Program-made: the position numbers and the translations under genes
Notes under the pieces: generated by a model
Databases searched by the model: none
What the model was told of the DNA's origin: nothing
Seen by the model: only the letters and a program-made list of their open reading frames with translations
NCBI GenBank assembly: GCA_016218915.1
Contig: JACRCQ010000031.1
Span: 62,001 to 126,000, forward strand
DNA length: 64,000 bases
Direction of reading: 5' to 3'
DNA from: Deltaproteobacteria bacterium
GTDB taxonomy: Bacteria > Myxococcota_A > Polyangia > Polyangiales > Polyangiaceae
In this document: one piece after another, positions 15,465-24,102 of the stretch
Numbering within the stretch: position 1 is the first letter of the stretch
Layout: the number at the start of each line of letters is the position of its first letter

Positions 15465-18023
15465 ATGGGATTCTTCAGCAATCTCTTCGGAGGCAATGCC
15501 GCAATCGAGCAAGACGAGCTGCGCACGAAGTACCTGCACTTCCGCTCCCTGCTCGCGTCGAACCATGCGGTGCTGGAGATCATCACGGCGCTCGAGAGCA
15601 GCTGGGCAGGCGGCACTGCGGTGACGCTGGGAGAGCTGAAGCAGCAGGCAGCGCAGCTCCAGGAGCTGGTTCAGACCATGGTCGGCGATCTGAACGTGAT
15701 CGCCGAGGGCCGGTATGGCGAGCTGGTGCCCATCGCCCGGAAGATCGGCGAGGGCGTCGACGACGTCCTCAAGCAGGTCAAAGGCGTTCCGCTGACGAAG
15801 GCGTGCATTGCGCTGGAGCAGATCGGGCGGGATCTGGCCGATGCCGTGGGGGGCAAGACTGCAAATCTGGGCGAGGCGCGAAACCAGGTAGGGCTGCTGG
15901 TGCCTCCGGGGTTTGCCGTGACCGCTTTCGCGTACCGGGCCTTCGTGGAGGGAGCCGGAATCCAGCACGAGCTCGACAGCCTGTGGAGCGGGATCGACTG
16001 GGACGACTGGTCGTCGATCGCGCGCGCATCCGGCGCGATGAGGTCGCTGGTGCTCCGGGCTGCCATCCCGCAGGACGTCGCTGAGGAGATCACGCTCTCG
16101 GCCCATGACTTGCGCCGCAAGGTACGGGGCAAGACGGGAATCTCGATTCGATCCAGCGCCATCGGCGAGGACGGCGGGTCGACGTTTGCGGGTCAGTACG
16201 CGACGTTCCTGAGCGTGCCCCCGGAGCAGGTGCTTCGTCGCTACAAGGAGATCGTTGCGAGCAAGTTCACGGAGCGGGCGCTGTTCTACATGCACGCCCA
16301 CGGGTTCCGGGAGCGAGACCTCGCGATGGCAGTGGGTTGCTTCGGCATGATCGATGCGGTGGCCGCAGGGGTCGGATACTCCGTGGATCCCACCGTCGCC
16401 GGATTGGACAGGATGGTAGTCAGCGCGGTGTGGGGGCTGGGCAAGCCGGTCGTGGACGGCACCGTGACGCCGGATACGTACGTAATCTCGAGGCGACCCG
16501 GAAAAGGGATCCTGTCGGTGCGCATTGCGCCGAAGCAGAGGCGCATCATCGCCACCGAGAAGGGTGGCCCGATCGAGGAGGATGTTCCTGAGGAGCTGCA
16601 GACGCGCGCTTGTCTGACAGACGACCAGATCATGACGATTGCCGACTACCTGCGTGTGCTCGAGACGCACTACCGGTGTCCGCAGGACGTCGAGTGGGCG
16701 ATGGACAAGAGCAAGAGGATCTTCATCCTGCAGACGCGTCCGCTGCGGCTGCCCGACCGTCCGAGCGGCTCGCCCGCGGAAGAGCCGGATCAGAGCTGGC
16801 AGGTCCGATTCGAGGGAGGCGTGACGGCGTCGCCTGGAGTCGGGAGCGGGAAGGTCGTGCGATGCGAGCCGGACGGGGCTCTCGCCCGATTTCCAGCGGG
16901 GGGCGTGCTGGTCGCGCGTCAGAACTCCCCGCAGTTCGTGGAGGTCATGACTCGAGCCTCGGGGATCGTGACCGAGGTGGGCAGCCCGACCGGGCACATG
17001 AGCTCGCTGGCGAGGGAGTTTCGGGTGCCGACGATCGTGGACGCGGGACCGCTGACATGTCTGCAGGAGGGAATGGAAGTCACGGTGGATGCCACCCGAT
17101 GCAAGGTCTACGACGGGAGGGTTGACGCGCTCCTTGTGGAGGACATGCGTCGGACGGGGTCCCGGCGGGACTCACCGACCCAGGCGGTGCTCGAGCGGAT
17201 GATCGCGCGGGTGGCGCGGCTGAATCTGACGGACCCTTCGAAGAACTCGTTCCGTGCAAAGAGCTGTGCGACCTACCACGACATAACGCGCTTCTGCCAC
17301 GAGATGGCGATCTCGGAGATGTTCAGCCTGAACGATTATCGGAACCTGCCGGGCAAGGGGATGGCGTTCCGTCTCGACACCGAGGTCCCGCTTGCGATCT
17401 ACGTGATTGATCTCGGCGGTGGGCTGGTGGAGGGGGCAGCGGACAAGATGGTCCGGCCGGAGCAGATTGCCTCGACGCCGATGCGAGCGTTGTGGCGGGG
17501 AGTGACGAGCCCCGGGGTGCGGTGGGCAGGGGCGCGGCCGATTGATCTGAAGGGATTCGTGTCCGCGTGGGCCAATACGATGTACGATGCGGCGAAGGAG
17601 GATCGCCGTCTGGGGGACAGCTCCTACGCGATAGTCGGGGCGAGCTACCTGAACTTCGGCTCGCGGCTGGGCTACCACTTCACCATGCTCGATTCGATCT
17701 GCGGCGAGAGCCTCCACGACAACTACATCCTGTTCCGATTCAAGGGGGGAGCAGCGGACATCGAGCGTCGAATGCGGCGCACGCGGTTCGTGGCAGAAGC
17801 GCTGGCCCAGCACGGATTCGTGGTGGATCAGAAGCAGGATCTGCTCAACGCATGGGTCAAGAAGCTCCCCGCGGCGGCGCTCGAGGAGCGTCTGGTGGTG
17901 GTGGGGCAGCTCATCGGCTGTGCACGGCAATTGGACGTGGTGATGGACACGGAGGCGACGCTGGAAGAGTGCCTCGCCGCATTCATGCGCGGGGACTTCG
18001 GCTTCTTCGACTTCAAGGGATAG
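15465..18023 (+). CDS. PEP-synthase-like protein: ATP-grasp, phospho-His swivel and unknown C-domain (copy 2)
   Basis: This 852-residue protein is a tandem paralogue of the gene before it with the same domain order: helical N-terminus, ATP-grasp (GGKTANLGEARNQ, ISIRSSAIGED, DVEWAMDKSKRIFILQTRPL), swivel domain with the phospho-His (TEVGSPTGHMSSLAREFRVP), then the same C-terminal domain (CATYHDITRF, VIDLGGG, IDLKGFVSAW, RLGYHF). Sequence similarity between the copies is moderate, so the duplication is old and both are probably kept for different roles or as a heteromer. The ATG at 15465 comes right after the previous stop; qmoA follows after 25 bases. Substrate unknown. Confidence 0.82.
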   Translation: MGFFSNLFGGNAAIEQDELRTKYLHFRSLLASNHAVLEIITALESSWAGGTAVTLGELKQQAAQLQELVQTMVGDLNVIAEGRYGELVPIARKIGEGVDDVLKQVKGVPLTKACIALEQIGRDLADAVGGKTANLGEARNQVGLLVPPGFAVTAFAYRAFVEGAGIQHELDSLWSGIDWDDWSSIARASGAMRSLVLRAAIPQDVAEEITLSAHDLRRKVRGKTGISIRSSAIGEDGGSTFAGQYATFLSVPPEQVLRRYKEIVASKFTERALFYMHAHGFRERDLAMAVGCFGMIDAVAAGVGYSVDPTVAGLDRMVVSAVWGLGKPVVDGTVTPDTYVISRRPGKGILSVRIAPKQRRIIATEKGGPIEEDVPEELQTRACLTDDQIMTIADYLRVLETHYRCPQDVEWAMDKSKRIFILQTRPLRLPDRPSGSPAEEPDQSWQVRFEGGVTASPGVGSGKVVRCEPDGALARFPAGGVLVARQNSPQFVEVMTRASGIVTEVGSPTGHMSSLAREFRVPTIVDAGPLTCLQEGMEVTVDATRCKVYDGRVDALLVEDMRRTGSRRDSPTQAVLERMIARVARLNLTDPSKNSFRAKSCATYHDITRFCHEMAISEMFSLNDYRNLPGKGMAFRLDTEVPLAIYVIDLGGGLVEGAADKMVRPEQIASTPMRALWRGVTSPGVRWAGARPIDLKGFVSAWANTMYDAAKEDRRLGDSSYAIVGASYLNFGSRLGYHFTMLDSICGESLHDNYILFRFKGGAADIERRMRRTRFVAEALAQHGFVVDQKQDLLNAWVKKLPAAALEERLVVVGQLIGCARQLDVVMDTEATLEECLAAFMRGDFGFFDFKG

Positions 18024-18048
18024 GAATCAACGGTCCAGGAGAAAGATC

Positions 18049-19314
18049 ATGGCACCTGCAGCAGCGCAAGCCATTCTCGTGGTTGGCGGCGGAATCAGCG
18101 GGCTGACCGCTGCGATCGAAGCCGCCGAGGCGGGCCACGAGGTATATCTGGTAGAGAAGAACCCGTATCTCGGGGGGCATGTTGCGCAGTTCTACCAGTA
18201 CTTCCCGAAGCTCTGTCCCCCGAGCTGCGGCCTGGAGATCAACTTCCGGAGGATCAAGAACCTGCCGCGCCTTCACGTGATGACCATGGCGGAGGTGGCG
18301 CGGATCGAGGGCGAGGACGGGAGCTGGCAGGTGACCATCGATCAGAGCCCGCGTTACGTGAACGGCAAGTGCACGTCCTGCGGCAAGTGCACAGACGCGT
18401 GCACGCTGGAGATCGACAATCCGTTCAACTGCGGCATGGACCGGATCAAGGCGGCGTACCTGCCGCATGACATGGCTTTTCCGCAGCAATTCGTGCTGGA
18501 TCCGGCGCTCGTGAAGAGCGACGAGGCGCAGAAGGTCAAGGAGGCCTGTCCCTACGATGCAATCGAGCTCGAGATGAAGCGAAAGAAGATCGAGCTGAAA
18601 GTGGCGTCCGTCGTGTGGGCCACCGGCTGGAAGCCCTACGACATGGCCAAGCTGGAGACCTACGGCGCGGGAAAGTACCCGAACGTGATCAACAACGTAA
18701 TGATGGAGCGGCTCGCCTCCCGACAGGGCCCGACGCAGGGGAAGATCCAGCGTCCTTCCGATGGACGGGCGCCTCGCGACGTGGCGTTCGTACAATGTGC
18801 GGGCTCTCGCGACGAAAACCACCTGGCCTACTGCTCCTCGGTGTGCTGCATGGCGGCGATGAAGCAGGCCATGTACGTACGCGCGCAGATCCCGGATGCG
18901 AGGATCACGATCTTCTTCATTGACATCCGGGCGATGGATCGTCTGGACAGCTTCTACCAGGAGCTGAAGCGCGACGAGAAGATCCGATTTTTCAAGGGAA
19001 AAGTGGCCAAGATCGACGAGGAGGGGTCGACGAACAATCTGGTATTGCGGGTCGAGGACACGAACGATGCAACGCTTCACGAGCTGAAGATGGATCTGGT
19101 GGTACTCGCCACAGGCATGCAGCCCAACACGTACGACGACCCGGTCCCCGCGAAGTCCGTCGAGTACGACGATCACGGATTCATCTCTCCTCCCGACGGA
19201 AAGCCCGGCATCTACCCCACGGGATGCACGCGCACCCCGGGCAACGTGTCGGACGCCGCTCAGGACGGTACCGGGGCGGCCCTCAAGGCCATTCAATCCG
19301 TTGTGAGGAGGTAA
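18049..19314 (+). CDS. qmoA: QmoA, HdrA-like flavoprotein of the quinone-interacting oxidoreductase
   Basis: QmoA is the smaller HdrA-type FAD subunit of QmoABC, which moves electrons between menaquinone and APS reductase in sulfate reducers. The 421-residue protein opens with the FAD motif ILVVGGGISGLTAAIEAAEAG, followed by the HdrA segment LGGHVAQFYQYFPKLCPPSCG, a partial ferredoxin motif CTSCGKCTDAC, and the later VQCAGSRD and YCSSVCCMAA motifs common to HdrA proteins. The ATG follows a GGAGAAAG ribosome-binding site. The stop sits inside a GAGGAGGTAA stretch that doubles as a strong ribosome-binding site for qmoB. Confidence 0.94.
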   Translation: MAPAAAQAILVVGGGISGLTAAIEAAEAGHEVYLVEKNPYLGGHVAQFYQYFPKLCPPSCGLEINFRRIKNLPRLHVMTMAEVARIEGEDGSWQVTIDQSPRYVNGKCTSCGKCTDACTLEIDNPFNCGMDRIKAAYLPHDMAFPQQFVLDPALVKSDEAQKVKEACPYDAIELEMKRKKIELKVASVVWATGWKPYDMAKLETYGAGKYPNVINNVMMERLASRQGPTQGKIQRPSDGRAPRDVAFVQCAGSRDENHLAYCSSVCCMAAMKQAMYVRAQIPDARITIFFIDIRAMDRLDSFYQELKRDEKIRFFKGKVAKIDEEGSTNNLVLRVEDTNDATLHELKMDLVVLATGMQPNTYDDPVPAKSVEYDDHGFISPPDGKPGIYPTGCTRTPGNVSDAAQDGTGAALKAIQSVVRR

Positions 19315-19319
19315 TCGCA

Positions 19320-21527
19320 ATGGACAAGAAGACTGCAGCATATCTTTGTACGGGTTGCGGCATCGGCGACGCCTTGGATGTGGACGCCATGGGCAAGGTG
19401 GCTACCAAGGAGTGCAAGGCTGCGCTGTTCCGGAAGCACGCTGCCCTGTGCAGCGAGGAAGGCGTGCAGCTCATCCGCGACGACATCGAGAAAGAGGGCG
19501 TGAATACCGTCCTGGTCGCCGCCTGCTCACCGCGCGCGATGTTCCGTGTATTCGAGTTCGAAGGGTGCATCACCGATCGGATCAATCTGCGCGAGCAGGT
19601 CGTCTGGAGCCATCCTGCGGGGCACGAGGACACGCAGGCGCTGGCAGAGGACCAGCTGCGAATGGGAGCGGCCCGAACCCGCAAGTCCGAGCTGCCGGAG
19701 CGCTTCACTCCGGAGCAGGAGCTCTCGAAGGACATCCTGGTCGTGGGCGGGGGCGTCGCGGGTCTGACGGCCGCCCTCGAAGCAGCCAGGGCCGGGTACA
19801 AGGCTGTCCTGGTCGAGAAGGAGAGCTCCCTCGGAGGCTTCCAGAAGGACGTCCAAGGCATGGCTACGATGCCCTACAAGGGCGTCGTTCCCAACGAGAT
19901 TGGCAGGCTCGTGGGTGCCGTCGAGGATCACAAGGGGATCAAGGTGTACACCGGCGCGACGGTCGAGCACATCGCGGGGGGACCCGGGCTGTTCGACGTA
20001 GCGATCAAGCACAATGGCAGCGTCGCAGAGCACCGGATCGGAGCCGTGGTGCTCGCTGCGGGGTGGGTTCCGTACGATCCAGCGAAGCTGCCGAAGGTGC
20101 TCGGCTACGGAGCGTCGCCGCGGGTGATCACCAATGTTGCATTCGAAAAGCTCGCGACCTCGGGCAAGATCAGCCGTCCCAAGGATGGCAAGCCGGTGAG
20201 AAACGCGGCGTTTCTGCAGTGCGCGGGGCAGCGCGATCCGCAGCATCTGCCCTACTGCTCCTCGGCCTGCTGCACCACGGCACTCAAGCAGGCGCTCCAG
20301 CTCAAGCAGCAGGATCGCGAGGCGAATGTATACATCGTATACAAGGAGCTGAGGACGCCGGGCCAGGCCGAGGATCTGTTCAGGAAGGCGCAGCAGGAAG
20401 GGATCGTGTTCATCCGGTGCCAGGCGCCCGAGGTCATCGTGCGCAAGGGGCGGGTGTCCGTGGAGGCACATGACGAGCTGCTCGGAGACAAGGTCGTCAT
20501 CGACGAGCTCGATCTGGTGGTGCTCGCCACGGGCATGGTCCCTGCGACTGCGATGGGCAAGGTGGACGCGGCATTGGAGCCGAAGGAGGGCGAATGCCCG
20601 AAGGTTGCCGACGACGCGATCGTGCCTGCGGACATCTTGAATCTGCGATACCGGCAGGGGCCCGAGCTACCCGGGCTCAAGTACGGGTTCCCTGACTCGC
20701 ACTTCGTATGCTTTCCGTACGAGAGCCGCCGCACTGGCATCTACGCCGCGGGCTGCGTGCGCCGCCCCATGGGAATCGCTGCAGCCATCGAGGATGCCAC
20801 CGGGGCGGCCATGAAGGCCATCAGCGCCGTGGAGCTCACGAGCCGCGGAATGGCCGTTCATCCGCGCGTCGGCGATACGAGCTATCCCGAGTTCTTCATG
20901 CAGCGATGCACCCAGTGCAAGCGCTGCACGGAGGAGTGCCCGTTCGGTGCCATCAACGAGGACGAGAAGTCCAACCCGATCCTGCAGGCGACCCGGTGCC
21001 GTCGCTGCGGCGTGTGCATGGGCGCCTGCCCGGAGCGGATCATCTCCTTCAAGAACTACTCGATTGGGATCATCGGGGAGATGATCAAGTCCATCGACGT
21101 CCCCGACGAGACCGAGGAGAAGCCCAGGATTCTGGTGTTCGCGTGCGAGAACGACGCCTATCCGGCGCTCGACATGCTGGGGCTCCAGCGGCGCACGTAC
21201 AACGCCTGGCTGCGGGTGATCCCGATGCGCTGCATCGGGTCGTTGAATCTCGTGTTCATCGCGGACGCGCTGTCCAAAGGGATCGACGGCGTCATGCTCC
21301 TGGGATGCAAGCATGGTGACAACTACGAGTGCCACTTCGTGAAGGGAAGCGAGCTGGCGAACACGCGACTGAGCAAGATCAAGGAGACGCTGGACCGTCT
21401 GTCGCTGGAATCGGACCGTGTGAAGTTCGAGTCGGTGTCCATCACGGACTACGACCGGCTGAGCACGCTGCTGGACGTTTTTGCGGCCAGGATTCAGGAG
21501 ATCGGCCCGAACCCGTACAAGACGTGA
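19320..21527 (+). CDS. qmoB: QmoB, large HdrA-like flavoprotein with ferredoxin and MvhD-like domains
   Basis: The 735-residue protein has an N-terminal HdrA-type region with CTGCGIGDAL and AACSPR, the FAD motif ILVVGGGVAGLTAALEAARAG, the VQ/LQCAGQRD and YCSSACC motifs, then two 4Fe-4S clusters (CTQCKRCTEECPFG and CRRCGVCMGACPE). The last ~130 residues match the MvhD/FlpD delta subunit (FACENDAYPALDMLG, MRCIGSLN, GCKHGDNYECHF). This order is the QmoB architecture. It should hand electrons to the cytoplasmic acceptor, AprAB in sulfate reducers, which is not encoded in this window. Start: ATG 5 bases after the qmoA stop, behind GAGGAGG. Confidence 0.94.
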   Translation: MDKKTAAYLCTGCGIGDALDVDAMGKVATKECKAALFRKHAALCSEEGVQLIRDDIEKEGVNTVLVAACSPRAMFRVFEFEGCITDRINLREQVVWSHPAGHEDTQALAEDQLRMGAARTRKSELPERFTPEQELSKDILVVGGGVAGLTAALEAARAGYKAVLVEKESSLGGFQKDVQGMATMPYKGVVPNEIGRLVGAVEDHKGIKVYTGATVEHIAGGPGLFDVAIKHNGSVAEHRIGAVVLAAGWVPYDPAKLPKVLGYGASPRVITNVAFEKLATSGKISRPKDGKPVRNAAFLQCAGQRDPQHLPYCSSACCTTALKQALQLKQQDREANVYIVYKELRTPGQAEDLFRKAQQEGIVFIRCQAPEVIVRKGRVSVEAHDELLGDKVVIDELDLVVLATGMVPATAMGKVDAALEPKEGECPKVADDAIVPADILNLRYRQGPELPGLKYGFPDSHFVCFPYESRRTGIYAAGCVRRPMGIAAAIEDATGAAMKAISAVELTSRGMAVHPRVGDTSYPEFFMQRCTQCKRCTEECPFGAINEDEKSNPILQATRCRRCGVCMGACPERIISFKNYSIGIIGEMIKSIDVPDETEEKPRILVFACENDAYPALDMLGLQRRTYNAWLRVIPMRCIGSLNLVFIADALSKGIDGVMLLGCKHGDNYECHFVKGSELANTRLSKIKETLDRLSLESDRVKFESVSITDYDRLSTLLDVFAARIQEIGPNPYKT

Positions 21528-21624
21528 TGAAGGCGAAAGCGGATGAGAGACGAGCTGATCGATGGCCGGGCCGGGGCCGGAGGGCCTCGCTCGGAGAACA
21601 ATCGAAGTCTGGAGGCAGCTGCCC

Positions 21625-22806
21625 ATGACCAACAAGATCGATCCGAAGCTGATGAGGGATCTGGAGCGATTCGGGCTCAAAGACGCCTGCAAGTGCGCGC
21701 ACTGCGGCAACTGCACGGCGATGTGCCACCTGTCCACCCCGGACAATCCCTTCCCGAGACGATTCGTGCGCTACATCCAGCTCGGTCAGCGCGACAAGAT
21801 CCTGTCGTCCGCAGAACCCTGGCTCTGCTACTACTGCGGTGAATGCTCGGAGAGATGCCCCCGCGGTGCAGACCCGGGCGAGACGATGATGGTGCTGCGA
21901 CGGTACCTGACGTCGGCCTACGACTGGACGGGGTTCTCCCGGCGCTTCTACACCTCGGAGAGCTTCGAGCTCGTCGCGGTTGCCGTGGTCGCGGGGCTCG
22001 TCGGACTGGCCTTGTGGTTCTTCAACACAGGGCACCCGAACTGGGAGCACGCCGACGTCAACTCCCTGTGGCCCGCAGCGAGCGTCGAGATCGCCGATCT
22101 GGTGATGGCGGGGATTCTGTCGTTCCTTCTGCTGAGCAACTCGTATCGGTGCGTGAAGTTCATCATGGGCGATCTGCTGGGCAAGGTGCCGCTGCGCATC
22201 TATGCGTCGCAGCTCAAGCACCTGGTGATCCACGGAGCGACGCAGAAGCGGCTGGGCGAGTGCAAGGACCGGATGCCGTGGTACGTGCACCTGCTGATCA
22301 TGACGGGATACGCGACGGTGTTCCTGATGGTCGTGGTCCTGCTGAATGGCCTTGGCAGCGAGGGATGGAAGTTCCAGCGGGGCTGGCCGGAGTATCCGCT
22401 CTGGAACCCGATCCGGCTCGCGGGCTACTACGCGACCTTTGGCATCATGTACGGAACGACGTATGCCATCCTGGGGCGGCTGAAGAAGTCGCGACCTGCG
22501 TACAAGAACTCGCACGCCACGGACTGGATGTTCCTGATTCTACTGCAGGCCACGACGGTCACGGGGATCCTGATCCACGTGGCGCGTCTGGTGGACTGGC
22601 CGGCCGGGACCTACGGCCTGTACGCGGTGCACATGATGGCGGCCATTCCGATGCTGGTCCTGGAGGTACCGTTTGCCAAGTGGGCGCATCTGGCGTACCG
22701 GCCTCTGGCCCTGTACCTGGTCGAGGTGAAGAGGCAATACCATGCAGAGGCGTCAGCTCCGGAGCAGACCGCGGTTGCAGTGAGCCCGGAGCAGGGTCGA
22801 GCATGA
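21625..22806 (+). CDS. qmoC: QmoC, HdrC/cytochrome b fusion membrane subunit
   Basis: The 393-residue protein combines an HdrC-type ferredoxin front (CAHCGNCTAMC and CYYCGECSERC, about residues 20-80) with a membrane part of about six helices resembling the HdrE/NarI cytochrome b unit, with histidines in or near helices (LKHLVIHGA, MPWYVHLLI, ILIHVARL, AVHMMA) able to bind heme. It is the quinone-facing subunit of Qmo. The start at 21625 (MTNKIDPKL) has GGAGGCAG 6 bases upstream and is preferred over a longer frame beginning 63 bases earlier. The stop overlaps the next gene, a Rex regulator, as ATGA. Confidence 0.93.
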   Translation: MTNKIDPKLMRDLERFGLKDACKCAHCGNCTAMCHLSTPDNPFPRRFVRYIQLGQRDKILSSAEPWLCYYCGECSERCPRGADPGETMMVLRRYLTSAYDWTGFSRRFYTSESFELVAVAVVAGLVGLALWFFNTGHPNWEHADVNSLWPAASVEIADLVMAGILSFLLLSNSYRCVKFIMGDLLGKVPLRIYASQLKHLVIHGATQKRLGECKDRMPWYVHLLIMTGYATVFLMVVVLLNGLGSEGWKFQRGWPEYPLWNPIRLAGYYATFGIMYGTTYAILGRLKKSRPAYKNSHATDWMFLILLQATTVTGILIHVARLVDWPAGTYGLYAVHMMAAIPMLVLEVPFAKWAHLAYRPLALYLVEVKRQYHAEASAPEQTAVAVSPEQGRA

Positions 22807-23567
22807 GCGAAGCCGAGGAGGCGCGCGCGCTCGAGGTGGTCGTGAACGGATCCGGCTGGGGCGGGCCAGCGGTCCCGGCGTCCGCGCCCGGGGCCGAGCT
22901 GCCGCGGCCGACATTGGAAAGGCTCGCGCTGTACTACCAGATCGCGATCGGAGCGGCCGAGGAAGGGCGTGGCACGATCCGGTCCTCCTTCGTGGCGCGA
23001 TGCGTCCGCATCAACGAGACGCTCGTGCGAAGGGACATGGCTGCCGCGGGGATCGTGGGTCGGCCGCACATCGGATATGCGGTCTCGGATGTGATTGCGC
23101 GATTGGAGGAAGTGTTTGGCTTGCCGGAACACGGCAACGCGATTCTGGTGGGCTGCGGTGCGCTCGGCAGCGCGATCGCCCGGTCCGAAGGGCTGAGCCG
23201 ATTCGGACTCAACCTGCTGGGCGTGTTTGATCTCGACCCGACGAAGACGGGGCGGAATGTGGGTGGACGCGCGGTGCAGCCGATGGCGGCGTGTGCGCAG
23301 TTCATCGAGCAAGCGAAGGTCGAGATCGCGGTGCTGACGGTACCCGGTGGTGACGCGCAAGCGGTAGCGGACTGGCTCGTGGAGAACCACATCGGGGCGA
23401 TCTGGAACTTCGCGCCGGTGCATCTGCAGGTTCCCGACAGGGTCGTGGTACGCAACGAGCATCTGTCGAACGGGCTGGTGCAGCTGATCTACACGGCGAA
23501 GCTCCTGCGCACGCGTGGGCGAGAGAATCGTGCAGTGCATCCGACCGGCCACTCGCGTCGCACGTAG
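22803..23567 (+). CDS. rex: Rex-family NADH/NAD+-sensing transcriptional repressor
   Basis: The 254-residue protein has a winged-helix N-domain (LPRPTLERLALYYQ, then RINETLVRRDMAAAGIVGRPHIGYAV) followed by a Rossmann domain (AILVGCGALGSAIAR, with FDLDPTKTGR) of the Rex type. Rex leaves its operator when NADH is high and is known to control respiratory and sulfate-reduction genes in several anaerobes. A non-conserved ~35-residue extension precedes the DNA-binding domain. Being the last gene of the qmo transcript, with ATGA overlap, suggests it is co-expressed with, and perhaps represses, the pathway. I could not find a clear TTGTGA-n6-TCACAA operator in the window. Confidence 0.87.
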   Translation: MSEAEEARALEVVVNGSGWGGPAVPASAPGAELPRPTLERLALYYQIAIGAAEEGRGTIRSSFVARCVRINETLVRRDMAAAGIVGRPHIGYAVSDVIARLEEVFGLPEHGNAILVGCGALGSAIARSEGLSRFGLNLLGVFDLDPTKTGRNVGGRAVQPMAACAQFIEQAKVEIAVLTVPGGDAQAVADWLVENHIGAIWNFAPVHLQVPDRVVVRNEHLSNGLVQLIYTAKLLRTRGRENRAVHPTGHSRRT

Positions 23568-23731
23568 GCGTGCATCGCGAATCGTTTCACGAATTTTTCG
23601 CAGATCGAGAGAGCGCGCTCAACAGAGCCGGCTTTCGATGCGTTCTGCAATGCGGCATGTCGAGCCTCGTCGCACCATGGAGAAATCCGGTTGCCGTTGT
23701 GTGCACGTCGCCTCATATTCCGCCGCACACG

Positions 23732-24061
23732 ATGCAATCCATAGAGACTCTTCGGCAACACACGCAGGGGGAACGGCATTCAACTTCGGTCTGGGCGTCC
23801 ATCCGTCGATGGTTCGTTGGCGAAAGCCATCGGAGGATTCCGCGGGATCCCGAGCGCGCGATGCTGGTGAGCATCGTGCGCGAGGGGAACGAATCAGAGC
23901 TGACGACCGATCAGATCACGTTCGAGGTAGCGACCGCGATGTACGACCAGGCGGTGTCGCACGGAGCAGGAGAGAGCGACATCGGGCTCTTCGGTCCCCG
24001 GATGTACCGGCGCGACGCCCGCGTGTTCGTGGAGGGTGAGCTCGCGCGGATGAAGCACTAG
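23732..24061 (+). CDS. Hypothetical protein, 109 residues
   Basis: I do not recognise this protein. Third-position GC rises sharply from about 23850 to the stop, with codons such as CTGGTGAGCATCGTG, so at least the last 70 residues are probably coding. The N-terminal 35 residues (MQSIETLRQH onward) have weaker codon bias and the start is uncertain; an in-frame ATG at 23657 is another option. The protein is polar, has no membrane helix or signal, and its middle reads AMLVSIVREGNESELTTDQITFEVATAMYDQ. It lies 165 bases after rex on the same strand and faces the acyl-CoA synthetase gene tail to tail. Confidence 0.5.
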   Translation: MQSIETLRQHTQGERHSTSVWASIRRWFVGESHRRIPRDPERAMLVSIVREGNESELTTDQITFEVATAMYDQAVSHGAGESDIGLFGPRMYRRDARVFVEGELARMKH

Positions 24062-24102
24062 GCTCCCGCGTCTGTCGCTCTCCAGCCCATCGATCGCCGG
24101 CT

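Noticed and set aside
13031..15616. Very long antisense open frame (861 codons) opposite the first dikinase-like gene
   Set aside because: It is a shadow of GC-rich coding sequence: His/Arg/Asp-rich, no domain, and the plus strand carries clear motifs.
23586..23605. TTTCACGAATTTTTCGCAG as a Rex operator
   Set aside because: It lacks the TTGTGA half-site and lies downstream of rex, so it is not a convincing site.
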